Shown here piece after piece: positions 10,517 to 18,069 of a DNA stretch of 39,791 bases. Numbering within the stretch: position 1 is the first letter of the stretch; each line of letters starts with the position of its first letter. This stretch comes from Candidatus Sulfopaludibacter sp. SbA3 (GTDB lineage: Bacteria > Acidobacteriota > Terriglobia > Bryobacterales > Bryobacteraceae). The notes beneath the pieces are model-generated. The model did not search any database. It was not told the origin of the DNA and worked only from the letters and a program-made list of their open reading frames with translations. The stretch lies in assembly GCA_945893365.1 (NCBI GenBank), contig CAMDED010000065.1:1-39791 (forward strand), given 5' to 3'. Both the position numbers and the translations under genes were made by a program.

Positions 10517-11716
10517 CTAGACGATCTCTTCCTTTGCCGCGTCCCAGCGCATCGTACGCTGCTGCCGGTAGCTCTCGACAGCCATGCGGCAGGCGATCGA
10601 CACGCGGAAACCAACGTCGAACGGACAATTGGTCTCCTTGCCGCCCCGGATGCAGTCGAGGAAATTCTGCATGTGCGCGTTGGGTGCGGTCTTCGCCGCG
10701 CCCACCATCTCCGTTCCATCCGGACGATTTACTTTTTGCGGGCGATAGCGGATTTGCTGACCCTTCGAAATAGTTCCATCCGTGCCGAGTACGTCTTCCG
10801 TGCTCCCAAGCTCGCTGTTGCCGAAGCCGGAATCCCACGTGAACAGAAGCTCTTCCGGATGTTCCATCGAGACGTTCATCGTGTCGGGAACTTCGCGGCC
10901 GTCCTTCCAGAGGTAGACGCCGCCAACCATGTTCACGGCCTTCGGGACCTGCAGGTTCATCGCCTTGTACCAGAACGAAAGCTGATGGCACATGTTCTCG
11001 TACACATTGCCGCCGGAATAGTCGAAAAAGAAGCGCCAGTTCGCGTAACGGTTCGCGTCGAATTCGTGCGGCGGCGCTTCGCCCAGAAAGCTCTTCCAGA
11101 TAATGTTCTCGGGCGTCATGTCCGGGTAGATGGGACGCGACCACTGCGGCTTCCCGTGCGGCGTGTTGCGGTACATGTGGGCGTGGATTGCCGTCACCTT
11201 GCCTAGAAAACCGGTTCGCAGGAAGTTCTCCGCGTCGGTAATTTGCCCCGAAGAACAGCTCTGGTGTCCAATCTGAACGGTGCGTTTCCCGGCGCGCTTG
11301 TAGGCCGCGCGCATGCGTTTCGCATGGTCCACGGTGAACGCCATTGTCTTTTCCTGATACACGTGCTTTCCGGCATCGAGAGCGGCTGTGAAATGCTCGC
11401 AATGCAGATGCTGCGGAGTGGCGATCAGCACGGCATCGACAGTCTTGTCGTCAAGCAGGTACTTGTAATCGAGGTAGGTCTTGGCGTTCGGCGCAACTTT
11501 CTTCGCGTCTTCCAGGCGCTTCGTATAGATGTCCGCGAAGCCCACGAACTCCGTGTTCGGACAGGCGATGGCCTCGCGCACAATCTGCATGCCGCGGTCG
11601 CCCGCGCCGATGATTCCGAGGCGGATTCTGTCATTCGCGCCTAAAACATTTGAAGCGGCGAGCGTTCCGGCCAGGCCGGTCGCTACTTTTCCGATGAAAT
11701 TACGACGGGAGTCCAT
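10517..11716 (-). CDS. Secreted Gfo/Idh/MocA-family oxidoreductase
   Basis: A 399-residue NAD(P)-dependent oxidoreductase-like protein. Residues 1-27 are a twin-arginine type signal (SRRNFIGK, then a hydrophobic stretch ending VLGA). The Rossmann motif GIIGAG is at 34-39. The family's catalytic EKP is EKT at 122-124 (YQEKTMAF), and the C-terminal domain contains the usual WRFFFDYSGGNVYEN. Tat export fits a protein that folds with its nucleotide in the cytoplasm. Members of this acidobacterial group are mostly uncharacterised; some relatives act as glycoside hydrolases with a bound NAD. It ends 35 bp upstream of the acyl-CoA dehydrogenase, perhaps in the same transcript, although no metabolic link is evident. 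Confidence 0.9.
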   Translation of the reverse strand: MDSRRNFIGKVATGLAGTLAASNVLGANDRIRLGIIGAGDRGMQIVREAIACPNTEFVGFADIYTKRLEDAKKVAPNAKTYLDYKYLLDDKTVDAVLIATPQHLHCEHFTAALDAGKHVYQEKTMAFTVDHAKRMRAAYKRAGKRTVQIGHQSCSSGQITDAENFLRTGFLGKVTAIHAHMYRNTPHGKPQWSRPIYPDMTPENIIWKSFLGEAPPHEFDANRYANWRFFFDYSGGNVYENMCHQLSFWYKAMNLQVPKAVNMVGGVYLWKDGREVPDTMNVSMEHPEELLFTWDSGFGNSELGSTEDVLGTDGTISKGQQIRYRPQKVNRPDGTEMVGAAKTAPNAHMQNFLDCIRGGKETNCPFDVGFRVSIACRMAVESYRQQRTMRWDAAKEEIV

Positions 11717-12230
11717 AGTGCAAGTGTTCCTCTGAATCTCCTAGTTTAGCAAGCCCCGGCGGGTCCAGGGTGTGCGCTCCCGGGCGCTTGAGCGGAGCGA
11801 TCGTTGCGAGGAGCGCCAACGTGACGACACCACCTCGCGTGGCGCGGGAATCGGTAGTCGCCTCTGCTTCTTCGCGAACGCTCGAAGGCGATCTTGCCGG
11901 CTACTTCGTTTGCTCCCGCTTTGATGGCGCCTTCTCCACATTCCAGTCTGATCACGGTCCCACTTGGAATTCATGGTTCCCAGTCCGGACGGCGGGTTCT
12001 GTGGGAGGCGCCGCGATTCGATAGGCCATTGGGCCCTCCTTCGCCGGAGCGGAGAGCATGCGAAATAGTTACATTACGCAGGGTCACAGGCTGCCGGGTA
12101 TCCCGCGCGGGGAGTCAACGACGCCCAATTATTCGCTCAAGCGCGCAGTTCCAGATCAAACAGGCCATCAGTCTCGACTTCTCCACCGCTTCGTAACAAC
12201 CTCGCCGCGCCCGCCTTTCCTATTCTGCAC
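11717..12230. other. Intergenic stretch without a recognised gene
   Basis: This holds the upstream region of the Gfo/Idh/MocA gene (minus). I see no intact reading frame with recognisable motifs, no RNA gene and no mobile-element ends. A hairpin repeat begins at 12231. Confidence 0.5.
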
Positions 12231-12320
12231 GTTTTTCATGAAGTTTCGCGGGCCGTAGGCCCTCCCCAACAGGCCACGAACGACGATGGCCTGCCCCATG
12301 GCTATCACAGTTGCATGTGC
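12231..12320 (+). repeat. Double-hairpin dispersed repeat, copy A
   Basis: This copy contains GGGCC-GTA-GGCCC at 12250-12262 and AGGCCA-(10 nt)-TGGCCT at 12271-12292. The first 44 bases (12231-12274) are identical to the reverse complement of 31181-31224, and similarity continues for about 35 more bases. It lies just downstream of the PLP-enzyme gene, where it could also act as a transcript-end structure. It resembles REP-type elements, but no associated transposase is visible. Confidence 0.7.
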
Positions 12321-12340
12321 AAATTTGGGACGGCTTAGAC

Positions 12341-13579
12341 CTACCGCTGCGCGGCTCCGCTGCGGCCCATGATCGGCCACACATCCACGATCTGGTTGCC
12401 CTTGGCAATGTAATAGCGATCGTAGCAGTTGGTGCTGGTGTCGAGGTTGGAGCAATAGATGTCCAGACGGTCGCCGACTTTGATTTCGCCGCCGCCGTCC
12501 TTCCACGTCAACCCGCCGTATTCCGCGCCCTGGTTGATCACATTGAGCCAAGGCTTTCCTTTCACCATGTCGGTGGGACGGGCCATGGCCTTGTTGCCAT
12601 AGTCGGTGGTTACGAGGCTGGGATGGAGCTTGTGATCCACCGTGACGAGGACGGTGAGGGAGTTTTCAAAATCCGTGTAGACGGCATCGTTGGTCTTGCC
12701 GCCCACACGCTGATAGGCGGAGTCCATGAAGACGTACGAACCGCATTCGAGCTCGGTGAGACCGAAATCCTTGTCCATATTGTAGGTGCCGGTGGAACCG
12801 CCGCTTACGATAGGAACCGGCAAGCCGTCCTTCCTGGCCAAGGCCACGGTTTCCTGGACGCCGGCGAGGTCCATCTCGGTCCGCTTGCGGCGCGCCGCCC
12901 AAGTCTTGGTGTGAGACGCGTCGCCCGAGTACGCCATGAAGCCTTCGAGCTGCATGTGCTTCGAAGCCAGTATCCTCTTTGCGAGATCGACGGCCGGCTT
13001 TCCGTTTTCAATACCCTGACGCTTGAGGCCGGCGAACACCGACACGGCTACGCGGCATTTCACCTTCGCGGCGGCGGCCGCTTCCTCAACCCAACCGGCG
13101 ATAGTGGGATCGTCCACGACGAACATGAAGCTGGGGTCGCGCTTTGTGAGGTTGATGGTGCGGACGATGTTGTTGTGGCTGGCAGGCTGCTTGGTCCAGA
13201 GGACGCCCTTGATACCGGCGTTCGACATCAGCTCGGATTCCGCAATGGTGGCGGTGGTGACGCCGATTGCGCCCAACGCGACCTGGCGCTTCGCGACGTC
13301 CACGCTCTTATGAACTTTGACGTGCGGGCGAAGCAGAATCGGCGCCGACTTGCCGTAATCGGCCATCGTCTTAACGTTCTTTTCGAACATGTCCAGATCG
13401 ACGACCATGGAGGGCGTGGGGAGCACGTCCTTGGTGATATCGCGGAAATCCTTGCGGGCGATTCGCTGCTCGAACTCCGCATAGGGAAAAGTCTTTGAAT
13501 TGGCGCTGGCCGCGCGGGGCAGCGCGGAGGCGAGAAGCGCACCGGCGTTAAGGACGGAAAATTGACGGCGTGACATCAT
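12341..13579 (-). CDS. Tat-exported D-threonine aldolase / D-serine dehydratase-like PLP enzyme
   Basis: A 412-residue fold-type III PLP protein (alanine racemase N-terminal domain, DSD1 family). Residues 1-26 form a twin-arginine signal (MMSRRQFSVL, hydrophobic core, ASA). The PLP lysine is in RPHVKVHK (84-91), and phosphate binding is likely at SGGSTGTY. In characterised relatives a metal-binding His lies in a late H-x-C/D motif; here the aligned sequence is NLDTSTN, so the His appears to be Asn. The ATG at 13579 has GGAGA nine bases upstream, which selects it over the in-frame region further upstream. A second paralogue without a signal is at 32158-33252. The substrate is unknown; a beta-hydroxy-D-amino acid is likely. 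Confidence 0.85.
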   Translation of the reverse strand: MMSRRQFSVLNAGALLASALPRAASANSKTFPYAEFEQRIARKDFRDITKDVLPTPSMVVDLDMFEKNVKTMADYGKSAPILLRPHVKVHKSVDVAKRQVALGAIGVTTATIAESELMSNAGIKGVLWTKQPASHNNIVRTINLTKRDPSFMFVVDDPTIAGWVEEAAAAAKVKCRVAVSVFAGLKRQGIENGKPAVDLAKRILASKHMQLEGFMAYSGDASHTKTWAARRKRTEMDLAGVQETVALARKDGLPVPIVSGGSTGTYNMDKDFGLTELECGSYVFMDSAYQRVGGKTNDAVYTDFENSLTVLVTVDHKLHPSLVTTDYGNKAMARPTDMVKGKPWLNVINQGAEYGGLTWKDGGGEIKVGDRLDIYCSNLDTSTNCYDRYYIAKGNQIVDVWPIMGRSGAAQR

Positions 13580-13818
13580 CTGAAAAGGTCTCCTTATCCA
13601 AGTCTTGCTGCGAGCGTGGCAGACGAAAAGACAACCCGCGGAATGGAGACGGCCCACGAAACGAGGGGTTCTCCAGTCGGTCCACGGCTCCCCGGTTAGG
13701 GAGATTATGGACATGATACCGCGAATGCCGGAGCGAGTGTATGCGGAATTCTGAAGGCGGCGTTGGGAGGATGCGCTGGAGCGTCTTTCCCAAGATCCGG
13801 CCGCGGCAGGGTCGAATC

Positions 13819-13911
13819 GTGATGATGCGGCAAGTCGACGCAGTGTACGAAGACGGCGTCTTGCGGCCGCTCCAGCCTCTTCACTTGAAGGAAGGTGCGA
13901 AGGTTTTGCGC
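13819..13911 (+). pseudogene. DUF104 (AF2212-like) antitoxin fragment
   Basis: From the GTG/ATG codons at 13819-13827, the plus strand encodes VDAVYEDGVLRPLQPLHL and then KEGAKV. This is the conserved core of the short AF2212/PG0164 (DUF104) antitoxins. Such antitoxins are about 65-75 residues long and precede a PIN-domain toxin. Here similarity ends after about 30 residues and no PIN-domain gene follows, so it is an orphan and probably decayed. Confidence 0.5.
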
Positions 13912-14200
13912 AGGCATCGGGAGAACCGGCTAACCGGCGTTCGGCCACGCTCGAATCGTCGGTTCGCTGCGTACGCCCGCGCCGAGGTTACGGCAATGAC
14001 AGTGGTCGCTTCGCTTGAAGATGGGCAGCAACGGGTTTCGACGATCGGCCAAACTCGATCTTCCAGGTATCGAATCCCGGCATTCTCGAAACCCAGTCGG
14101 ACTTCGCGATGAAAGTTCGGACCGGCCAAATCGTACTGACGAGCCAATTTCCAGTGGGCGCGAGCGCTGGCGGACTTGGCCGCGGGTAGTATGGATGGCG

Positions 14201-14430
14201 ATGGGAACCCGGCGGAAACGAGAGCGGCGCGATCCGCGGATCGCGCCGGCGATGGGGTCGACACCCCTGGGAATGGCTCTACGGTCCGCTGAATTTGATC
14301 CTGGACAAGCACAAGCTCGATGGAATTGCCGAGCATCCGTGCCGGAGGCTGTACGGGACGAGCCATGCGGCCGGCCGAGCACAGCGGTCGTCTGCCACGA
14401 ACTGGGCGAGGCAACGCCGGACCACCCTGG
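14201..14430 (+). pseudogene. N-terminal remnant of an IS1182/IS5-type transposase
   Basis: An ATG at 14201 opens MGTRRKRERRDPRIA, the basic N-terminus common in IS1182-type transposases. After a one-base frameshift, the next frame gives LNLILDKHKLDGIAEHPC followed by RRLYGTSHA, which fits the LN-LL-FD-E-C-FYA region; a later GRPS is back in the first frame. The catalytic part is missing. Apart from this fragment and the antitoxin fragment, 13580-14590 contains no intact gene. Confidence 0.4.
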
Positions 14431-14590
14431 AAGCCAATGCGGGAAGGCGCGCCGACTCGGACGTCGCGCGACGCTCGTCACTGCCACAAGAAGCCCCAGG
14501 AAAAGGCGCTGTGAATTGGTCTGATTTCAGAAGTTCACGCAGCCGATTCCGCTCGCGCGCACGCGGTTCCGCTTTCGCAAGCAGGCGCGC

Positions 14591-15769
14591 CTAGCCCATC
14601 TCCACCTTGCGCGCCGCCTTGTTCCATCGCATGCGGCGGCCGTGTTTCAGCGAGAGATTCGCCAATTGAACCGCCAGCGCCGCCTGGAACCCGAGCTCAA
14701 TCGGAGCGGTGGGCGTGGCGCGCGTCCGCACGCATTCAAGAAAATTCGCCACGTGTACGTCCGTCGCTTTGCCGAAACCGGTTGCCGAGGTCTTTTCGAC
14801 CATCGGCTTCTCTTCCTCGCCCTGCCCGAACACCTTGAAGTCTTCACGGCCGATGTCCATGCGGGCCTTGTCGCCGTCAAGCTGATTCAGTTGATCGTTC
14901 CGCGGCTTGTAGCGCATCGCAGCGTAGTTGATGCTGAACACGGCCAGAAAATCTTCCTCGTACTCGGCCGATACCACAACCGTTTCCGGCGTGTCGAAAC
15001 CAGGCCGGTGAATACGCCCCGCCGAAGCATTTACGGCTACCGGATGTCCGGCGCCCATCAATAAATGAACGCCGTCGAAGACGTGCGCGCCTTGATCGGC
15101 GACGATGCCGCCCGCATAATCCGCGTAATTGCGCCAGTTCAGAAAACGGTCGGACTCGAGCGCGCGATGCGGCGCCGGACCCTGCCACTGCTCCCAGTCG
15201 AGCGGCCCTTTGAGCTGGCGCGCGGATGGCGTCAGGTAGTTATTGAGCCACCAGCACCGCACCATCCGCACGTTGCCGAGCGTGCCCGCGGCGACCACTT
15301 TCCGCGCGTCGAGGTAAAGGTCGTAGCTTCTCCGCTGCATGCCGACCTGCACAACGCTTTTCGAACGCTTCGCCGCGTCGGCCAGCTCGACTCCCTGCTC
15401 GGGCGTTTGGCAGAGCGGCTTCTCCACGTAGATGTCCTTGCCCACAGCAAGGGCGTCGAGCACCATGCGATGATGCCAGTGCTCCGGCGTCGCGATGAGC
15501 ACCGCATTCACGCTCTTGTCGTCAAGGAGCGCCTTGTAGTTCCGGTACGCCTTCGCCTGGTTCCCCGCCGCCGATAATCCCGCTTCGAGATTCGGCTCGT
15601 AGACGTCGCAGACCGCGCCCACGCGAATGGATGGGTCTTTCATGAACACGGACATGACGAACCGGCCGCGTCCGCCCGCGCCGATCAGACCGAGAACCAG
15701 CTGCTTCGACGGCGGCGTCTGAGCCACGGCCACGGTTGCGCCTGCGAGAAAAAACGTGCGGCGCTCCAT
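14591..15769 (-). CDS. Secreted Gfo/Idh/MocA-family oxidoreductase
   Basis: A 392-residue protein with a short N-terminal signal that begins MERRTFFLAG (twin arginines, hydrophobic run to about residue 16). The Rossmann motif GLIGAGGRG is at 27-35 and the canonical EKP at 116-118 (YVEKPLCQTP). The C-terminal domain has WRNYADYAGGIVADQGAH. It differs from its relative at 10517-11716, which has EKT, so the two probably do not share a substrate. Its ATG overlaps the stop of the DJ-1/PfpI gene (TAATG), so they are co-translated. The pair could act on a sugar or sugar acid, but the sequence does not identify it. Confidence 0.9.
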   Translation of the reverse strand: MERRTFFLAGATVAVAQTPPSKQLVLGLIGAGGRGRFVMSVFMKDPSIRVGAVCDVYEPNLEAGLSAAGNQAKAYRNYKALLDDKSVNAVLIATPEHWHHRMVLDALAVGKDIYVEKPLCQTPEQGVELADAAKRSKSVVQVGMQRRSYDLYLDARKVVAAGTLGNVRMVRCWWLNNYLTPSARQLKGPLDWEQWQGPAPHRALESDRFLNWRNYADYAGGIVADQGAHVFDGVHLLMGAGHPVAVNASAGRIHRPGFDTPETVVVSAEYEEDFLAVFSINYAAMRYKPRNDQLNQLDGDKARMDIGREDFKVFGQGEEEKPMVEKTSATGFGKATDVHVANFLECVRTRATPTAPIELGFQAALAVQLANLSLKHGRRMRWNKAARKVEMG

Positions 15770-16416
15770 TACGCGGCCTCCTCGCGCGGCGTCCCTTCAC
15801 GCGGCATCTCCTCACGCGGAACGTCTTCACCCAACATCGCCTCATGCAACATCCGCATGAACTCCGCCATGTACAAGTGGTTGTCGTGCCAAGTCCGCCC
15901 GCTCACCATGTTGCCGTCGCGCACGCAGCCTTCGTTGACGAAAATTCCGCCGCAGACTTCGACGTCGAGCTGGCACTTGGCGACCGTCGCGATGCGCTTT
16001 CCCTTGATCACACCCGCGGCCGCGACGATCTCCGCCCCATGGCAGACGACCGCGACGGGCTTGCCCTTGCTGCGATTCCCGGTCTCGAAGAAGTGCCGGA
16101 CGATTCGGAGCAGGTCCTGGTCGTACCGCAGATACTCCGGGGCGCGGCCGCCGGTAAGGAAAATTCCGGCGTATTCCTCGGGCCGCACGTCGCGGAAGGC
16201 GATGTCCGAGGCCAGGTGGTAGCTCGGCGATTCGCGCGTAATGTCCCATCCTGGAGGAATCTCGTGCATGACGAGCGGGTAGATGCGTTTTTCGGGACCT
16301 GCGACCACCGCTTGGTAGCCATCCTCCTTCACGCGAAAAAGAGGATACATCGTGTCGAGCGCCTCGGCGGCGTCCCCGATGACGATCAGGACTTTGGACC
16401 CGGATTGTTGTGGCAT
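15769..16416 (-). CDS. DJ-1/PfpI-family protein with a repeated C-terminal tail
   Basis: A 215-residue class-I glutamine amidotransferase-like protein. The nucleophile elbow is VVCHGAEIV with Cys125-His126; GIFLTGGRAPEYL (85-97) is typical of the PfpI/YhbO branch, whose members are described as proteases, glyoxalases or deglycases. The last 18 residues (DVPREEMPREGTPREEAA) are three imperfect copies of a five-residue unit (x-P-R-E-E/G) encoded by a 15-bp tandem repeat at about 15778-15832. The tail is not part of the fold and probably arose by slippage. The gene is translationally coupled to the downstream oxidoreductase. No signal peptide is visible. Confidence 0.88.
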   Translation of the reverse strand: MPQQSGSKVLIVIGDAAEALDTMYPLFRVKEDGYQAVVAGPEKRIYPLVMHEIPPGWDITRESPSYHLASDIAFRDVRPEEYAGIFLTGGRAPEYLRYDQDLLRIVRHFFETGNRSKGKPVAVVCHGAEIVAAAGVIKGKRIATVAKCQLDVEVCGGIFVNEGCVRDGNMVSGRTWHDNHLYMAEFMRMLHEAMLGEDVPREEMPREGTPREEAA

Positions 16417-16419
16417 TTC

Positions 16420-16575
16420 CCGATATTACTACACGCGGATCGGCGAGCATTCGATTCAGAAGCTCGACGAGTTGTTGCCCCACCGCTGGGCCGCCGCGGC
16501 TCGGGAGTAGGCGAGTCTCCTCCGCGCCTCACAGTCGACCAGGCTGCCCAGTTCCGGCGTTCCTGTGACGCTTAC
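16420..16575 (+). mobile_element. IS66-family right-end remnant
   Basis: The plus strand at about 16436-16507 encodes RIGEHSIQKLDELLPHRW followed by a stop, like the extreme C-terminus of IS66 TnpC transposases (R-I-x-E-H-P-I-x-x-x-D-E-L-L-P). About 55 bp further on, GACGCTTAC at 16567-16575 matches the inverted form of the IS66 terminal sequence GTAAGCGTC. The two signals together support an old IS66 right end; the rest of the element is gone. Confidence 0.45.
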
Positions 16576-16615
16576 GCTTTTTTGGACGCTTGTGCGCCGG
16601 AATAACCGGGCGCTG

Positions 16616-17341
16616 CTACGCCCCGTCCGCCGCGGGTTTGGGTGCCTTCATAACTACGCGAGCCGGATTGCCCATGGCGACGCAATAGGGCGGAATGTCG
16701 GTCACCACGACGCTGTTGACGCCGATGATGGCGCCTTCCCCGATGGTGACACCCTTCATGATAAAAACGTTAGCCCCGATCCACGCACGGCGGCAGATAC
16801 GCACGGGTTTGACCTCGTCGGCGGGTGGAGGCATGTCGGCAATGCGAGCCGCCGCGTCCCGCGGGTGGCCGTCCGTGTCGCTGATGATGACGTTGTTGGC
16901 CACGTTTACATCCTCTTCAATCACGATTTCCTTGTTCACCGCGAATCCCACCAGGTGGCCGATGTCCACGCGGTCGTGAAGGATCACCTGGGCCCGGTCG
17001 CAGACGCCGCCGCTCGCAAAATCCACCTTGCCGAAGAAATTCACATCGTTGCCGATATGGATCTCCACGTGGCCTCTTACCCAGGGCATCCTCTCTACCC
17101 GGAAATTCCTCCCCCGCGTGGCGCAGCGGCTGCGGAACAGAGGCTCCCGGATAAAGTAGCTGAAAAGGAATGAGCTTACGCGGCGAACGCCGACGACTAA
17201 GTAGAAAAGCCCCAGCAGCACCGGATGCAGAAAGCGAGGCACCGGTAAATTGCTCGTGCGTACGTACTTGACTACTGTGCGCAACACACGAAAGAACGGC
17301 GCGTCGCTACGCCGCGCCAGCAGCAGGAACCTCAGGATCAA
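16616..17341 (-). CDS. Hexapeptide-repeat acyltransferase (WbbJ-like)
   Basis: A 241-residue left-handed beta-helix acyltransferase. Residues about 39-62 are a membrane-associated hydrophobic segment. From about 90 onward the hexapeptide pattern appears ([30 protein letters not shown]), with His159 in DTDGHP as the likely catalytic histidine, and the late [21 protein letters not shown] coil. The C-terminus AMGNPARVV is typical of O-acetyltransferases acting on sugars. It is the last gene of the FkbH cassette, 55 bp behind the VOC gene, so it may transfer the ACP-bound group made by its neighbours to a glycan or lipid; that link is inference. Confidence 0.88.
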   Translation of the reverse strand: MILRFLLLARRSDAPFFRVLRTVVKYVRTSNLPVPRFLHPVLLGLFYLVVGVRRVSSFLFSYFIREPLFRSRCATRGRNFRVERMPWVRGHVEIHIGNDVNFFGKVDFASGGVCDRAQVILHDRVDIGHLVGFAVNKEIVIEEDVNVANNVIISDTDGHPRDAAARIADMPPPADEVKPVRICRRAWIGANVFIMKGVTIGEGAIIGVNSVVVTDIPPYCVAMGNPARVVMKAPKPAADGA

Positions 17342-17396
17342 TGGGTGGTTCTCCGGCCGGCAATGATTTCGAATTTAGGCAAATCCCCTCCTCGAT

Positions 17397-17804
17397 CTAG
17401 GCGCCGTGCGCCGTCCGTTCCAACAATTCGACCAGCAGCCTCTCCTTGGTCAACATCCAGGCGACGCGCCGTCCGCCAAAGGCCACCGCTGGTTTGGGAC
17501 GGCTGACGATCGCCGCCCCCAAAGCCTTCATCCCCGCCATTTCCAATTCCAGACCGTCTATTTCATAACAAACGTGGTGCAGTCCACCGCCCTTGTCTTC
17601 GAGGAAGCGCCGCAGCGGCGACCGGTCGCCATCGGGCTCGACAAGTTCGATTTGCGGCTGGCCCGGCCGCGAGGTCAGGAACGTCACCTTAGCCCCTTGT
17701 AGAGGATCCTCGTAGATGACGCCGTCCCACGCTAGACGGAGAGACCGCGCGAAGGCCCTCGCGGCCGCGGCGATGCCGCCAACCACGAATCCCACGTGAT
17801 GCAT
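17397..17804 (-). CDS. VOC-family protein, epimerase-like
   Basis: A 135-residue vicinal-oxygen-chelate protein resembling methylmalonyl-CoA epimerase. It has MHHVGFVVGG with a metal-ligand His near the N-terminus, QIELVEP, GGLHHVCYEI with a second His, and LLVELLE with the C-terminal Glu, so the full ligand set appears present. The ATG at 17804 is preceded by GGAAG and starts the domain exactly; an in-frame GTG at 17822 and longer forms that run into the ACP gene are less likely. It begins 22 bp after the ACP gene and may epimerise or otherwise act on an acyl group on that carrier. Confidence 0.82.
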   Translation of the reverse strand: MHHVGFVVGGIAAAARAFARSLRLAWDGVIYEDPLQGAKVTFLTSRPGQPQIELVEPDGDRSPLRRFLEDKGGGLHHVCYEIDGLELEMAGMKALGAAIVSRPKPAVAFGGRRVAWMLTKERLLVELLERTAHGA

Positions 17805-17826
17805 GGTACTTCCGGAATCCACGGCG

Positions 17827-18069
17827 TTACCGCGCACCAACCTGCTCAACCACGTAGTCGTGGACGCGCTCGAACGTATCCAGGTCCGCCAAGCGGTCGA
17901 AATCCATCTCAAAGCCGAACTCGTCCTCGATCACGTTGACCAGCAGAATCGAGGCAGTCGAATCCCAGGCTGCGACGGAGGCTTGCGAGGCGCTTGCGAT
18001 TTGGGCTTCGGGCAAAGTCGGAAAAACGGTCTGAAAACAGGCCGTCAGGCGGGTAGCGATGGCGCTCAT
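17827..18069 (-). CDS. Acyl carrier protein
   Basis: An 80-residue ACP. Ser37 in WDSTASI (35-41) is the predicted phosphopantetheine site; Leu is more usual in the DSL motif, here DST. The following helix (ILLVNVIEDEFGFEMDFDRL) and the acidic character fit the four-helix carrier fold. Its ATG overlaps the FkbH stop codon (ATGA), so the two are translationally coupled. It is a dedicated carrier, not the fatty-acid-synthesis ACP, judging from its divergence and neighbours. Confidence 0.87.
   Translation of the reverse strand: MSAIATRLTACFQTVFPTLPEAQIASASQASVAAWDSTASILLVNVIEDEFGFEMDFDRLADLDTFERVHDYVVEQVGAR

Noticed and set aside
12311-13498. 395-codon plus-strand frame opposite the PLP enzyme
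   Set aside because: The minus-strand protein has a Tat signal, a Shine-Dalgarno site and PLP motifs; the plus frame has none.
13881-14140. Minus-strand segment resembling the tail of a mechanosensitive channel (FHREVRLGFENAGI)
   Set aside because: Similarity is limited to about 15 residues and has no transmembrane context; too weak to call.
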